Origin: Dyadobacter sp. CY312 | GTDB taxonomy: Bacteria > Bacteroidota > Bacteroidia > Cytophagales > Spirosomataceae | Assembly (NCBI RefSeq): GCF_021390535.1 | Contig: NZ_JAJUXG010000008.1 | Coordinates: 62,001-126,000, forward strand | Length of the DNA: 64,000 nt | Reading direction: 5' to 3' | Shown: in pieces, positions 7,732 through 16,405 of the stretch | How the letters are laid out: each line of letters begins with the position of its first letter | Position numbering within the stretch: the first letter of the stretch is position 1 | Program-made: the position numbers and the translations under genes | The notes under the pieces: generated by a model | Told to the model about the DNA's origin: nothing | What the model saw: the letters and a program-made list of their open reading frames with translations, nothing else | Databases searched by the model: none

Positions 7732-9522
7732 ATGAGAAGTCAATTCCTGATGCGCGGCCTCGCGACCTTTGTTTTACTGTTTGTGATGATGAACCTGGCT
7801 CATTCTCAAACTCCTGCCAGTAAATTTAATTTATACGAACAGTCCAGCGAGGCAACCGGACTCATCATACAGTACAGTCAGGATATTCGTGCCGTGCGGT
7901 ATTTTTATTCTCCAATGGCACCGCAAAGCCGTGGTTTTGGAGGGATGTCCAACAATTTAAATTCCCCCGAACAAAGAAAACGTCTTAATGAAATTGATAA
8001 GGATTATCTGGCAAAACTGGCTAAGCTTGACTTCAATACCATGAGCATTTATGGTCAGGTAGATTATCTTTTACTAAAAAGAAATATTGAAGATCATCTT
8101 TTGACTTTGTCTCAGGAAGAAAAGGAGTACAATCAAATTCAGAAGTATATTCCCTTTGCGGAGAAAATATATGCACTGGAAAAGGGACGTCGCAGGGGAG
8201 CAACTGTTGACGGAGAAAAAATAGCCGGACAGCTGAACGAAATACTTAAAGAAGTAAAGGCTTCGGTGGAAACGGTAAAAAAGGTAGAATCGCTGGATAT
8301 GCCATTGGCACTTCGTGGAGAAGAAGCTGTGACCGGAATTCAGGCACGTTTGAAAAGTACCTACGAGTTTTACAATGGATATGATCCGATGTTTACCTGG
8401 TGGGTTCCAAAACCGTACAAGACACTGGATAGTACTTTGGTAGCATTTGCGAAGGTTATCAAAAGCAAAGGGAAACTGAATACGACCCAAAAAGATGATG
8501 TAAGCGGCATTAAAGGCGTACCGATTGGTCGTGAAGAGTTGATACGTCAATTGGGTACAGAAATGATCAGCTACACACCTGACGAACTGATTGATCTTGC
8601 CAACAAAGAATTTGCATGGTGTGATAAGGAATTACTGAAAGCGTCGCAGGAAATGGGTTTTGGCAATGACTGGAAAAAAGCACAGGAAAAGGTGAAAAAC
8701 AGTTATGTGCCTGCCGGAACGCAGCCTGAATTGATCATGAAGCTTTACAACGATGCAAAGGAGTTCATTTTAAAGAATAAATTGGGTGAATATCCTGAAA
8801 TAGCGGACGAAACCTGGGGCATGCAAATGATGACTCCTGAGCGTCAGCTCGTGAATCCGTTTTTCCTGGGAGGTCGTGATATTATTATTTCGTACCCAAC
8901 CAATACCATGGCTCATGAAGATAAGCTGATGAGTATGAGAGGCAATAATCCTTACTTTTCAAGATCAACGGTACATCACGAACTTGTTCCGGGGCACCAT
9001 CTTCAATATTACATGAACAGCCGTTACAAATCCTATCGGGGCGATTTCCGTACGCCGTTCTGGACAGAAGGCTGGGCATTGTATTGGGAGCTACTGCTTT
9101 ACGACAAAGGTTTTGCCAAAACTCCTGAGGAACGTATAGGGATGTTGTTCTGGCGTATGCACCGTTGCGCACGTATCATCTTCTCGCTGAATTATCATCT
9201 GGGAAAATGGACACCACAGGAATGTATCGATTTCCTTGTGGACCGCGTAGGTCACGAAAGGGCGAATGCCGAAGGCGAAGTGAGACGTTCGTTTGAAGGG
9301 AATTACAGTCCGCTTTATCAGGTTGCTTACCTCATTGGGGGCTTACAGATTTTCAGTCTGAAAAATGAAATGGTTGATTCGGGCAAAATGTCGTACACGC
9401 AGTTTCATGATGCAATTATGAAAGAAAATAATATGCCGATAGAAATGGTGCGAGCCACTTTAACCAAACAGAAACTAACCCCGGATTTCAAAACCAAATG
9501 GAAGTTTTATAGTTTCAAATAA
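7732..9522 (+). CDS. Exported DUF885 family metallopeptidase-like protein
   Basis: The 596-residue protein has a signal peptide (cleavage near LAHSQ, residue 26) followed by a long helical region. The DUF885 hallmark motifs are present: HHELVPGHH at residues 415-423, which resembles a zinc-binding helix, and WTEGWALYWE with E446 as a candidate further ligand. DUF885 proteins are thought to be gluzincin-like peptidases. The place between the hydroxyproline operon and an amino-acid permease suggests a role in peptide breakdown for amino-acid uptake, but no substrate can be read from the sequence. It follows a terminator, so it probably has its own promoter. Confidence 0.83.
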   Translation: MRSQFLMRGLATFVLLFVMMNLAHSQTPASKFNLYEQSSEATGLIIQYSQDIRAVRYFYSPMAPQSRGFGGMSNNLNSPEQRKRLNEIDKDYLAKLAKLDFNTMSIYGQVDYLLLKRNIEDHLLTLSQEEKEYNQIQKYIPFAEKIYALEKGRRRGATVDGEKIAGQLNEILKEVKASVETVKKVESLDMPLALRGEEAVTGIQARLKSTYEFYNGYDPMFTWWVPKPYKTLDSTLVAFAKVIKSKGKLNTTQKDDVSGIKGVPIGREELIRQLGTEMISYTPDELIDLANKEFAWCDKELLKASQEMGFGNDWKKAQEKVKNSYVPAGTQPELIMKLYNDAKEFILKNKLGEYPEIADETWGMQMMTPERQLVNPFFLGGRDIIISYPTNTMAHEDKLMSMRGNNPYFSRSTVHHELVPGHHLQYYMNSRYKSYRGDFRTPFWTEGWALYWELLLYDKGFAKTPEERIGMLFWRMHRCARIIFSLNYHLGKWTPQECIDFLVDRVGHERANAEGEVRRSFEGNYSPLYQVAYLIGGLQIFSLKNEMVDSGKMSYTQFHDAIMKENNMPIEMVRATLTKQKLTPDFKTKWKFYSFK

Positions 9523-9572
9523 TGTTGTAGCTTACCTCAATGTAGTCCCAAGCCTTTAAACCTAAACGATAT

Positions 9573-11000
9573 ATGTCAACAGAGAGTAATGCAGAGTCAA
9601 CCTCATTTAAACCATCCCTTGGCCTGGTAGATGCCACCATGCTTGTAGCAGGCAGTATGATCGGTTCGGGGATATTTATTGTGAGTGCAGATATTACAAG
9701 GAATACCGGCAGTGTTGGCTGGCTCATGTTTGTGTGGGTTATTACCGGCTTTATGACGCTTACCGCGGCGCTGAGTTACGGTGAGCTAAGCGCCATGTTC
9801 CCAAAAGCGGGAGGGCAGTATGTTTATCTCAAAGAAGCATACAATCCGCTGATCAGCTTTCTGTACGGATGGAGCTTTTTTACCGTAATTCAAACGGCTA
9901 CGATTGCCGCCGTGGCGGTAGCTTTTGCAAAGTTTACAGCCTATCTGGTTCCCGCAATCAGTGAAGACATTGTGGCGATTGATCTCGGTTTTCTTCAGAT
10001 ATCTCCCGCTCAGCTCCTGTCTATTGTCGTCATTGTGCTGCTTACTTTTATTAACACAAAAGGAGTAAATGGCGGAAAGGTGATACAGACAACCTTTACA
10101 TTAACCAAATTACTAAGTCTTCTGGGGTTGATCATTTTCGGTTTACTATTTATGAAACCCGAAGTATGGGCAGCGAACTGGGATTCTGCTACCATGTGGG
10201 ATTTGCACAAGCTCAATATTGACGGGAGTATAGAATCCTATACAACCATTGCCGCTTTCGGCGCCATTGCCGCTTCTATGGTAGGCTCCATTTTTAGTAG
10301 TGATTCCTGGAACAACGTTACCTTCATTGCCGGAGAGATCAAAAATCCACAGCGTAACATTGGTTTGAGCCTTGCGCTTGGGACCATCATCGTTACGGTG
10401 ATTTATTTACTCACCAATGTGATGTACACAGGCGTTTTGTCCTTGCAGGAAATAGCAGCATCTGACAAAGACCGTGTAGGTGTTACTGCTTCTCAGGTTA
10501 TTTTCGGCGGAGCCGGAACCATCATTATAGCCGTTATGATCATGATTTCCACATTTGGCTGTAACAACGGTCTTATCATGTCTGGTGCCAGAGTATACTA
10601 TTCAATGGCGAAAGATGGTCTATTCTTTAAAAAAGTGGGAGAGTTGAATAAAAATTCGGTTCCGGAATTTGGGCTTTGGATCCAGTGTGTCATTGCTTCA
10701 CTCTGGGCTTTGAGCGGAAAATACGGTAATTTGCTCGATATGATTTCCTTTGTGGTTGTGGTGTTTTACATGCTTACAATCGTTGGGATTTTTATACTAC
10801 GTAAGCAACGTCCAGATGCTCCAAGGCCATACAAAGCTTTTGGCTACCCTTTCCTTCCTATTATCTACATCGTGATGGGACTGGCTTTCTGTATACTCTT
10901 AATCATTTATAAACCCGAATATACCTGGCCGGGACTGATCATCGTGTTGCTGGGTATACCGGTTTATTACATCATTGCAAAGAAAGAAATAGCTGCGTAA
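9573..11000 (+). CDS. APC superfamily amino-acid permease
   Basis: This 475-residue inner-membrane protein has about 12 predicted transmembrane helices. TM1 contains the unwound substrate-binding motif MIGSGIFIVSAD, typical of the amino acid-polyamine-organocation (APC) superfamily, and a GGQYVYLKEAYNP segment follows TM2, as in LAT/YjeH-type members. It starts 50 bases after the DUF885 gene in the same direction. Co-localisation with hydroxyproline degradation makes hydroxyproline, proline or another amino acid a plausible substrate, but specificity is not visible. A strong terminator follows. Confidence 0.85.
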   Translation: MSTESNAESTSFKPSLGLVDATMLVAGSMIGSGIFIVSADITRNTGSVGWLMFVWVITGFMTLTAALSYGELSAMFPKAGGQYVYLKEAYNPLISFLYGWSFFTVIQTATIAAVAVAFAKFTAYLVPAISEDIVAIDLGFLQISPAQLLSIVVIVLLTFINTKGVNGGKVIQTTFTLTKLLSLLGLIIFGLLFMKPEVWAANWDSATMWDLHKLNIDGSIESYTTIAAFGAIAASMVGSIFSSDSWNNVTFIAGEIKNPQRNIGLSLALGTIIVTVIYLLTNVMYTGVLSLQEIAASDKDRVGVTASQVIFGGAGTIIIAVMIMISTFGCNNGLIMSGARVYYSMAKDGLFFKKVGELNKNSVPEFGLWIQCVIASLWALSGKYGNLLDMISFVVVVFYMLTIVGIFILRKQRPDAPRPYKAFGYPFLPIIYIVMGLAFCILLIIYKPEYTWPGLIIVLLGIPVYYIIAKKEIAA

Positions 11001-11020
11001 CAGATTTTTTTCTTTTTTTT

Positions 11021-11070
11021 ACAGGCTCATAATGAATCATAACTGATTTATTATGAGCCTGTTTGTTTTT
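11021..11070 (+). terminator. Strong terminator after the permease gene
   Basis: ACAGGCTCATAAT (11021-11033) pairs with ATTATGAGCCTGT (11050-11062), a 13-bp perfect stem with a 16-base loop, followed by TTGTTTTTG. T-rich sequence also precedes it. Confidence 0.85.
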
Positions 11071-11237
11071 GTTAGGTTAAAAAAGATAGAATTTTTCTGT
11101 GTCTGACTCGAATTTTATGCAGAACTATTGTGACGCGAGGATACTTAGTACGTCTCAACTGAGAATTTTAAACCAAAACATTCTTTTACAACGGCGAATA
11201 CAAGCATAGCGTAAAGGAATTAAAATTGAATACTAGC

Positions 11238-11345
11238 ATGGAAGCTTCAAAAAAATCAGTATCGTTCAGGGACCTGGTAATCTTAATACTTTCATTTGTT
11301 CTGTTCGCATTGGTTTACGCAGAAACAAAGGCACTTTATTTTTGA
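11238..11345 (+). CDS. Putative 35-residue single-pass membrane peptide
   Basis: An ATG at 11238 opens a 35-codon frame between two terminators (11021-11070 and 11386-11420), so the stretch behaves like an independent transcription unit. The peptide has a short basic N-terminus (MEASKKSVSFRD), one hydrophobic span (LVILILSFVLFALVYA) and a short polar tail. I do not recognise it. Its composition fits a small inner-membrane protein or a leader peptide. Evidence is limited to the reading frame, hydropathy and position. Confidence 0.4.
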   Translation: MEASKKSVSFRDLVILILSFVLFALVYAETKALYF

Positions 11346-11385
11346 GCTGTCAAGTTACACTTCAACATAACTAATTAATGCAAAC

Positions 11386-11420
11386 GAGGCCGGATTTTCA
11401 TCCGGCCTCATTCGTTTATT
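11386..11420. terminator. Bidirectional terminator
   Basis: GAGGCCGGAT (11386-11395) pairs perfectly with ATCCGGCCTC (11400-11409) around a TTTC loop. T-rich sequence follows on the plus strand. On the minus strand the hairpin lies just beyond the gene that ends at 11437, so it can serve both directions. Confidence 0.85.
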
Positions 11421-11436
11421 GGTCATTCGAAAAATA

Positions 11437-11805
11437 TTACTGTGCCGATCCGGGCTCTACAATCCGGTTATAAATCTTGTATTCCGGTGCACCTTCGTAT
11501 TTTTCAGATAAGTCAATCTCAACCCATTCTCTGTTTAATGCTTTGATGTATGTGCCGTAGTAGGCTGGAAACAAACCTGTGAGAATAATGACGGAATCTG
11601 GTTCCATGGTTAATTCTTCACGACCGAGTTCATTCGTCACGTAATATCCTTTGCAAAAACCACCAGATGTCTCAAATTCGATTCTTACCCGATTGCCGGG
11701 TTGTTCGCTTATCTGAGTCTCCAGAACAATTTCTTCTGTAAGATCTTCTGCCGTACCCAAAGTTTCCTCCTGGTCGCCCAGTATATCTATGTTTCCTATG
11801 TTCAT
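11437..11805 (-). CDS. Hypothetical acidic protein, 122 residues
   Basis: I do not recognise a family. The protein has an acidic, low-complexity N-terminal third (MNIGNIDILGDQEETL..., residues 1-35). A compact beta-rich part follows with RVRIEFETSGG, GYYVTNELG, ILTGLFPAYYGTY and KYEGAPEYKIYN. There is no signal peptide or membrane segment, so it is probably cytosolic. It has a clean ATG and a strong terminator immediately downstream, which supports it being a real gene. The neighbour upstream in the same direction is a nitrilase-family hydrolase, 115 bases away. Confidence 0.6.
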   Translation of the reverse strand: MNIGNIDILGDQEETLGTAEDLTEEIVLETQISEQPGNRVRIEFETSGGFCKGYYVTNELGREELTMEPDSVIILTGLFPAYYGTYIKALNREWVEIDLSEKYEGAPEYKIYNRIVEPGSAQ

Positions 11806-11920
11806 AATGTTCTTTTTAAAGTGCCGTACAACTACTTTATCAAATGCATTATAAAATCAGACCAACAGAAACAGATTCTATATTATATTAGGGGGACAAC
11901 GTTTCTGGTTAGATCATCCA

Positions 11921-12820
11921 TCAAATACTTTTTCGTATCACCCTGATTTCCTGATCAGTAAAGTTGGTTTCAATCTTTTGTTGGTCCTTAAAATTAAAAA
12001 CCTGCCCGTTAGCTCTCACTTCCTGTATTTTAGAAAAATCAAGTTCTGTTGTTAGCCAGCCTTCCTGCTGAGGAGCCATGGTTGAAACAATACCCTCTTC
12101 CGGTAAATCGGTGTCTGGTGTACTGTAAAAAGCCGAATAACCATAATTAATATCCACCGCAGGCGACCATTCCGCATTGCCAACAGTCTGAGAAACGACT
12201 GTATAAACCTGATTTTCCAAAGCTCTCGCCCTGGTCCCGATGTGTACGCGTGTTGCTCCACGTATGGTTTCAGTGCAGCTTGGGACGATAATGAGTGTTG
12301 CTCCAGCACTGCTAAGTAGCTGTGAACCTATGCCAAATTCGACGTCGTAGCATATCTGAATCCCAAAACTTCCCCATGAAGTTTCGAACAATGTGAGTGT
12401 TTTTTCACCGCTTTCAATTCCCCATTCTTCATTTTCGAAACGGGTCATAAACAGTTTGTCCTGATAACCGACAAGACCATTTTCTGAGAAAACGTACACC
12501 CTGTTTACATTCCGGTTTTCATGGATGACGGGTATACTTGGTGCGACAATAATGGTTTTGTACTTTTTAGCGAGCTCTGCAAAAACTGAACAAAAATCGT
12601 CTTTCAGGGAATCCAGTTTTTTTACTTGCCGCCGAATGTCTGTCCGGATTTCAGGAGTAAAGATGCTTACCAGCTCCATGGAGCCATATTCCGGGAATAC
12701 AACCAGCTGAGATCCTTTTATAACAGCTTCTGAAACCCAATTTTCGATATAAGCCGCCCAATCTGAAAAGGACGCATGTTCTGTAATTGGATACTGAGCG
12801 GCGGAAATAGTTACGGACAT
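11921..12820 (-). CDS. Carbon-nitrogen hydrolase (nitrilase superfamily)
   Basis: Counted from the internal ATG at 12820, this 299-residue protein has the nitrilase catalytic triad: Glu in VVFPEYGS (E44), Lys in YQDKLFMTRFE (K122) and Cys in IQICYDVEFG (C157). The family hydrolyses nitriles or amides, or condenses related substrates; this specificity is not visible. The frame extends to 12892, but the added 24 residues are not typical and the family starts just before the AAQYP strand, so I prefer 12820. It is divergent from the Rpn-like nuclease gene at 12982. Confidence 0.83.
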   Translation of the reverse strand: MSVTISAAQYPITEHASFSDWAAYIENWVSEAVIKGSQLVVFPEYGSMELVSIFTPEIRTDIRRQVKKLDSLKDDFCSVFAELAKKYKTIIVAPSIPVIHENRNVNRVYVFSENGLVGYQDKLFMTRFENEEWGIESGEKTLTLFETSWGSFGIQICYDVEFGIGSQLLSSAGATLIIVPSCTETIRGATRVHIGTRARALENQVYTVVSQTVGNAEWSPAVDINYGYSAFYSTPDTDLPEEGIVSTMAPQQEGWLTTELDFSKIQEVRANGQVFNFKDQQKIETNFTDQEIRVIRKSI

Positions 12821-12981
12821 TGTAGAATGCAGTTTTTTTGCAAAGATAAAACGGTTAGCAATAGTCGACCATTGATTTAGTCTTTCTTCCAACGAGTGAC
12901 TGAATTTTGAATATTTCGTCCGATATAAGATTCTCGATTATGCTGCTGATTTTTAAATGTTTATAGTAATTGTAAACCATT

Positions 12982-13794
12982 ATGTCAAAGAGACAATCCG
13001 GTCAGTTTGATCGCATTTTTAAAGAAAATATTGAAGCAATTATCCCGACATTTATTACCAAGTTGCTTCATATTTATCCTATACATTCAGAAGAATTACC
13101 GGACCAGATTCAGCATACGAAAGAACGTAGGCCAGATGTGCTCAAAAAGATTACAGACAGAGATCAGAGGACATTTATTCTACATCTTGAAATCCAACTT
13201 TCTGATGAGCCGGATATGGTTTTTAGGATGGCTGAGTATCACCTGATGATTTATCGTAAATATCGGATTCCTGTCGAGCAATTTGTAATTTACATTGGCC
13301 CAAAGAAACCCAAAATGCCAGTAAGGTTTGTAGCAGACAGGCATAACTTCGAATTTCGATTAATCATTCTGAGTGAGATTGACTATTACGTGTTTCTTAA
13401 TTCCGCCGATCCGGGGGAAATTATTTTTGCTATTTTGGGAGATTTCAAAAATGAGAAACCTGAAAATGCAGTAGTCAATATTATTAATCGCATCCATGAA
13501 ACAACGAAAAGTGATTTTGCGTTAAAACGTTACATGGTACAATTGCGGGTTTTGTCACAAATACGTAAATTAGAACCCATAACGAAAAAAGCAATGGAGA
13601 GCATCAGCAAATTTTTCAAGGTTGAAAAGGATTTCCTGTATATCAAAGGGATGGAAGAGGGCGAGAGTAAAAGAAATATCGCCATTATTCAATCACTGAT
13701 ACAAGGAACAGAATTCGATGATAATAAGATTGCAGAGCTAGTCGGCGTTTCTAAGGATGTTGTCAGAGAAATAAGAACATCTGCAAAAAAATAG
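12982..13794 (+). CDS. Rpn/PDDEXK family putative nuclease (transposase-like)
   Basis: The 270-residue protein starts with MSKRQSGQFDRIFKENIEA and has a PD-(D/E)XK-like core: RRPDVLKKI (Asp) followed by FILHLEIQ (Glu-X-Gln) near residues 50-75. This matches the Rpn recombination-promoting nuclease/YhgA-like group, often annotated as putative transposase. The C-terminus (about 210-270) has the usual MEEGESKRN region and a short helix-turn-helix-like end (DDNKIAELVGVSKDVVREI). No inverted repeats flank it, so I see no complete mobile element. Its cellular role is unknown. Confidence 0.78.
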   Translation: MSKRQSGQFDRIFKENIEAIIPTFITKLLHIYPIHSEELPDQIQHTKERRPDVLKKITDRDQRTFILHLEIQLSDEPDMVFRMAEYHLMIYRKYRIPVEQFVIYIGPKKPKMPVRFVADRHNFEFRLIILSEIDYYVFLNSADPGEIIFAILGDFKNEKPENAVVNIINRIHETTKSDFALKRYMVQLRVLSQIRKLEPITKKAMESISKFFKVEKDFLYIKGMEEGESKRNIAIIQSLIQGTEFDDNKIAELVGVSKDVVREIRTSAKK

Positions 13795-13833
13795 GTTTTT
13801 GTAAGCTCTTAAAAAAAGGGAAAGTTACAATAC

Positions 13834-14433
13834 TTACTCCAATCCCCTCATCCAAAAAATCATCTCTTTCTCCGATGATTCATTGTGGCCTATGTCCAGC
13901 CACTCCATGTAACTGACCAATGCGTTTTCCTTTTTGTATCCTCTTTTAGTCCAGAATGCATCATTTGGACGGTAATCAACAGGTTTGGCTGGATGGTTAT
14001 CAGCTCTTTCCACCGAACAAAAACAAGTCAGATTATATTCCTGAAAGCTTCTGGCATGTGCTTCTCTTTCATCGAAAAAGCGATGTCCCAAACCCATTCC
14101 CCGGTACTTTGACAAGAGTATGCTTTCTCCGAAGTAAAAAATTTTATTCAGGTCAAAACCGGCTTCCTCAAATGGTTTTCGCACATCTGCTGTCTCATCC
14201 AGCAATGGTATGCAGGTAGTTGCGCCAACCATTTTGTCGTAGTCATACACGGCGAACAAAAAAGCTCTTTCAGACGATGAATATGTTTTTAAATATTCCT
14301 TTTCATACGCAACCGTTCCATCATACAAGTAAGGGAAATCATGAAAAACGGCAATGCGTAACGCTGCAAGATCATCAAATACTGACTCGATCTCCTGACC
14401 TCTTTTTGTTACGAAAGTGAGTGTCTCTTTCAT
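13834..14433 (-). CDS. GNAT family N-acetyltransferase
   Basis: The 199-residue protein, starting at MKETLTFVTKRG, has a GNAT pattern: the early LRIAVFHDFPYLYDG segment, a central strand LFAVYDYDKMVGATT, and an acetyl-CoA loop-like part around LLSKYRGMGLGHRFFDERE. The C-terminal part, with a CFCSVERADNHP strand and an RPNDAFWTKRGYK region, fits an acceptor-binding fold. The substrate is unknown. An ATG five codons upstream would make it overlap the neighbour at 14438, so I use 14433. It is likely cotranscribed with the NTF2-like gene upstream. Confidence 0.78.
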   Translation of the reverse strand: MKETLTFVTKRGQEIESVFDDLAALRIAVFHDFPYLYDGTVAYEKEYLKTYSSSERAFLFAVYDYDKMVGATTCIPLLDETADVRKPFEEAGFDLNKIFYFGESILLSKYRGMGLGHRFFDEREAHARSFQEYNLTCFCSVERADNHPAKPVDYRPNDAFWTKRGYKKENALVSYMEWLDIGHNESSEKEMIFWMRGLE

Positions 14434-14437
14434 CGTA

Positions 14438-14836
14438 TTATGAAACAAGACTAATCCACAAGGGGAGGTTGTAATAAGTAGTAACGCGGCTGATTTTGCC
14501 TTCTTTCACTTCCAGGAAAGCAGCAGCAGGCAACACGTAAGTCTGTCCTTGTGCCTCAGGAAATCCTTCTTCGCCTTTTTTGTAAATTCCGTTTACTGTG
14601 AATTCAACAGCCACACGCGTATTTCCGGTTTCACTGAAAAATACCATATCTGTAAGGGTTTCTTCGTAAGAAGTATCCATCATTTGCATAAATTCTGTGA
14701 ATTTTTCAATTCCGATACGAGGATCACCTTGATTGGGTTCATGACGAATTTCTTCATGAAGTAAATCAAGCATTCCCTTCCAGTTTTTATTGTTGAAATG
14801 TGTATAGTATTCTTTTACGATGTCAAGCGCTGTCAT
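14438..14836 (-). CDS. NTF2-like/SnoaL-type protein (ketosteroid isomerase-related)
   Basis: The 132-residue protein has the classic NTF2-like start, MTALDIVKEYYTHFNNKNWKG, with LLHEEIRHEPNQGDPRIG after it. Beta strands with RVAVEFTVNGIYKKG and FLEVKEGKISRVTTYYN follow, ending close to the family's usual length. Members form cone-shaped barrels and act as isomerases, hydrolases or binding proteins; the function here is unknown. It lies four bases before the GNAT gene, which suggests an operon. Confidence 0.78.
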   Translation of the reverse strand: MTALDIVKEYYTHFNNKNWKGMLDLLHEEIRHEPNQGDPRIGIEKFTEFMQMMDTSYEETLTDMVFFSETGNTRVAVEFTVNGIYKKGEEGFPEAQGQTYVLPAAAFLEVKEGKISRVTTYYNLPLWISLVS

Positions 14837-14877
14837 TTTTTTGAATTTTATTTATTAAACGATAATCAGAACGTCTG

Positions 14878-15282
14878 TCAATTAAAAGGCTCTCTGGTAA
14901 ATTTCACCTGCCCATTTGGATCCTTCTCATAAACGGCCAGGCAATTTGAATTGAACTGGGCGTCAAAGTTTTCTGCACCAGGTACGAGACTTGCGGGTGC
15001 TGGTTTTGTTTGATCAAAGAAATAAACCTTGGTAGAACCGTATTTCGTGTAAGGCATCAAATCACCATATTTCTGCATTTCTTCCCAAGGCGAGCCCGTC
15101 ACGGTTACTGCATAAATACGTACAATTGGCCCGGTGTTATTTTCATTTCTGTATATCGCAGTCTCTTTGAAATTGCCTTTCAGATCCGCTGTGGTAGGTT
15201 GCGAAAACGAATCGTATAAAATGTACCCGATGAGCAACGTGAATATTGCGGCAAGAATGTATTTCATGTTTTTGTTTAGCAT
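14878..15282 (-). CDS. Hypothetical membrane-anchored or exported protein, 134 residues
   Basis: I do not recognise a family. Residues 6-25 (YILAAIFTLLIGYILYDSF) form a signal anchor or uncleaved signal peptide. The rest is a small soluble domain with IVRIYAVTVTGSPWEEMQKYGDLMPYT, KVYFFDQ and CLAVYEKDPNG. It probably faces the periplasm. It lies upstream of the NTF2-like and GNAT genes in the same direction with a 41-base gap, and may be part of that unit. A start at MKYILAA, five codons in, is possible. Confidence 0.62.
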   Translation of the reverse strand: MLNKNMKYILAAIFTLLIGYILYDSFSQPTTADLKGNFKETAIYRNENNTGPIVRIYAVTVTGSPWEEMQKYGDLMPYTKYGSTKVYFFDQTKPAPASLVPGAENFDAQFNSNCLAVYEKDPNGQVKFTREPFN

Positions 15283-15376
15283 AACAGATGATGATCTACG
15301 AAATGGAACGATGAATTATGGTTTCAGGTTTCAGAACGGCCATAATTTCAAGATTGAATCTGAGCAAGTGCAATTC

Positions 15377-16405
15377 TCAATTAAGAGGTCTCTTTAAAAG
15401 GTTCAGTGCATTAATTAGACTTTCTATGGAGGTATGTGTAGCAATCTCACTGTTGCAGCTGATTGCCAATTTCAGTGCACCATTATCTTCCTTCGCATTT
15501 ATTATGATATCTGCTGACTCATTTTCCAAAGCGGTGATTCCTTCCCTTTGCAAGGCTCTCTTTATCCAGAATACAATTTGAGAATCTCCTGATACATGTA
15601 CATTTAGCGAAGACGGCTCCTGATGAATGGTGAAACTTCCTGAACTTTTATCAAAGTAAAACCCCGATTTGGTGAATGCAGCTTCAAAACTACCATTCAG
15701 GACGAGGTCTTCCGGAGTTCCAGTAATTAAAGATCCGTCATTTTTCATCACCCAAAGTTTATCAGCCGCTTGAAGCGCCAAGTCCAACTCATGCGTAGAG
15801 AGCAAAATGGCCTTATTCATGCGTCGGGCGAGCTGGTGTAAAAGCCGCATCATTTCTACCCGACTAGGCAGATCAAGATGTGCCGTTGGTTCATCAAGCA
15901 AAATAAGACATGTATCCTGAGCCAGAGCCCGGGCCAGCATTACTTTTTGCCTCTCGCCGTCGCTAAGGCGGTTTATTTTTTGATGCTGAAAAATGGTTGT
16001 TTCAGTGGCTGAAAGTGCCCAGTTAATTTTATCCTGATCCAGATCACTTAATTTCCCAAGCCATCCGGTGTAGGGAATCCTTCCCAGACTTACCACTTCT
16101 CCAACTGATAGATTTCCGGCTTCGATACGTTCTGTAAGCACAAGGCTAAGTTTTTTTGCCAGTTCACCGGGATCAAGTGCTGCTAATGGCATTCCGTCAA
16201 TTTCAATTCCACCAGAAATTGTAGGCTGTAATCCTGCAATGGTTCGCATCAAGGTTGATTTCCCGGCTCCATTTGGTCCGAGCAGGCACACCATTTCACC
16301 CGGAAACAATTGCAGGTTAAGCCCGGTCGAAATAATTCTGGGTGCTTTATTCCTGAATTTGTATCCAATGGATAAATCGGTAGCTTTTATAACTGGTTCG
16401 GTCAT
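15377..16405 (-). CDS. ABC transporter ATP-binding protein, FecE/BtuD type
   Basis: This cytosolic ATPase of an iron-siderophore, heme or cobalamin importer has Walker A GPNGAGKST (residues 43-51), the signature LSDGERQK (147-154) and Walker B LILLDEPTAHLD (167-178), followed by the H-loop in LSTHELDLA. At 342 residues it is about 80-100 longer than a standard FecE: residues from about 245 onward form an extra alpha/beta-looking region (SSLNVHVSGD, IIINAKED, SLINALNLL). Its ATG overlaps the permease stop by four bases (ATGA), so the two are translationally coupled. Confidence 0.88.
   Translation of the reverse strand: MTEPVIKATDLSIGYKFRNKAPRIISTGLNLQLFPGEMVCLLGPNGAGKSTLMRTIAGLQPTISGGIEIDGMPLAALDPGELAKKLSLVLTERIEAGNLSVGEVVSLGRIPYTGWLGKLSDLDQDKINWALSATETTIFQHQKINRLSDGERQKVMLARALAQDTCLILLDEPTAHLDLPSRVEMMRLLHQLARRMNKAILLSTHELDLALQAADKLWVMKNDGSLITGTPEDLVLNGSFEAAFTKSGFYFDKSSGSFTIHQEPSSLNVHVSGDSQIVFWIKRALQREGITALENESADIIINAKEDNGALKLAISCNSEIATHTSIESLINALNLLKRPLN

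Noticed and set aside
12982..13794. Possible intact transposon around the Rpn-like nuclease
   Set aside because: No terminal inverted repeats or target duplications seen, and Rpn-like genes often occur alone.
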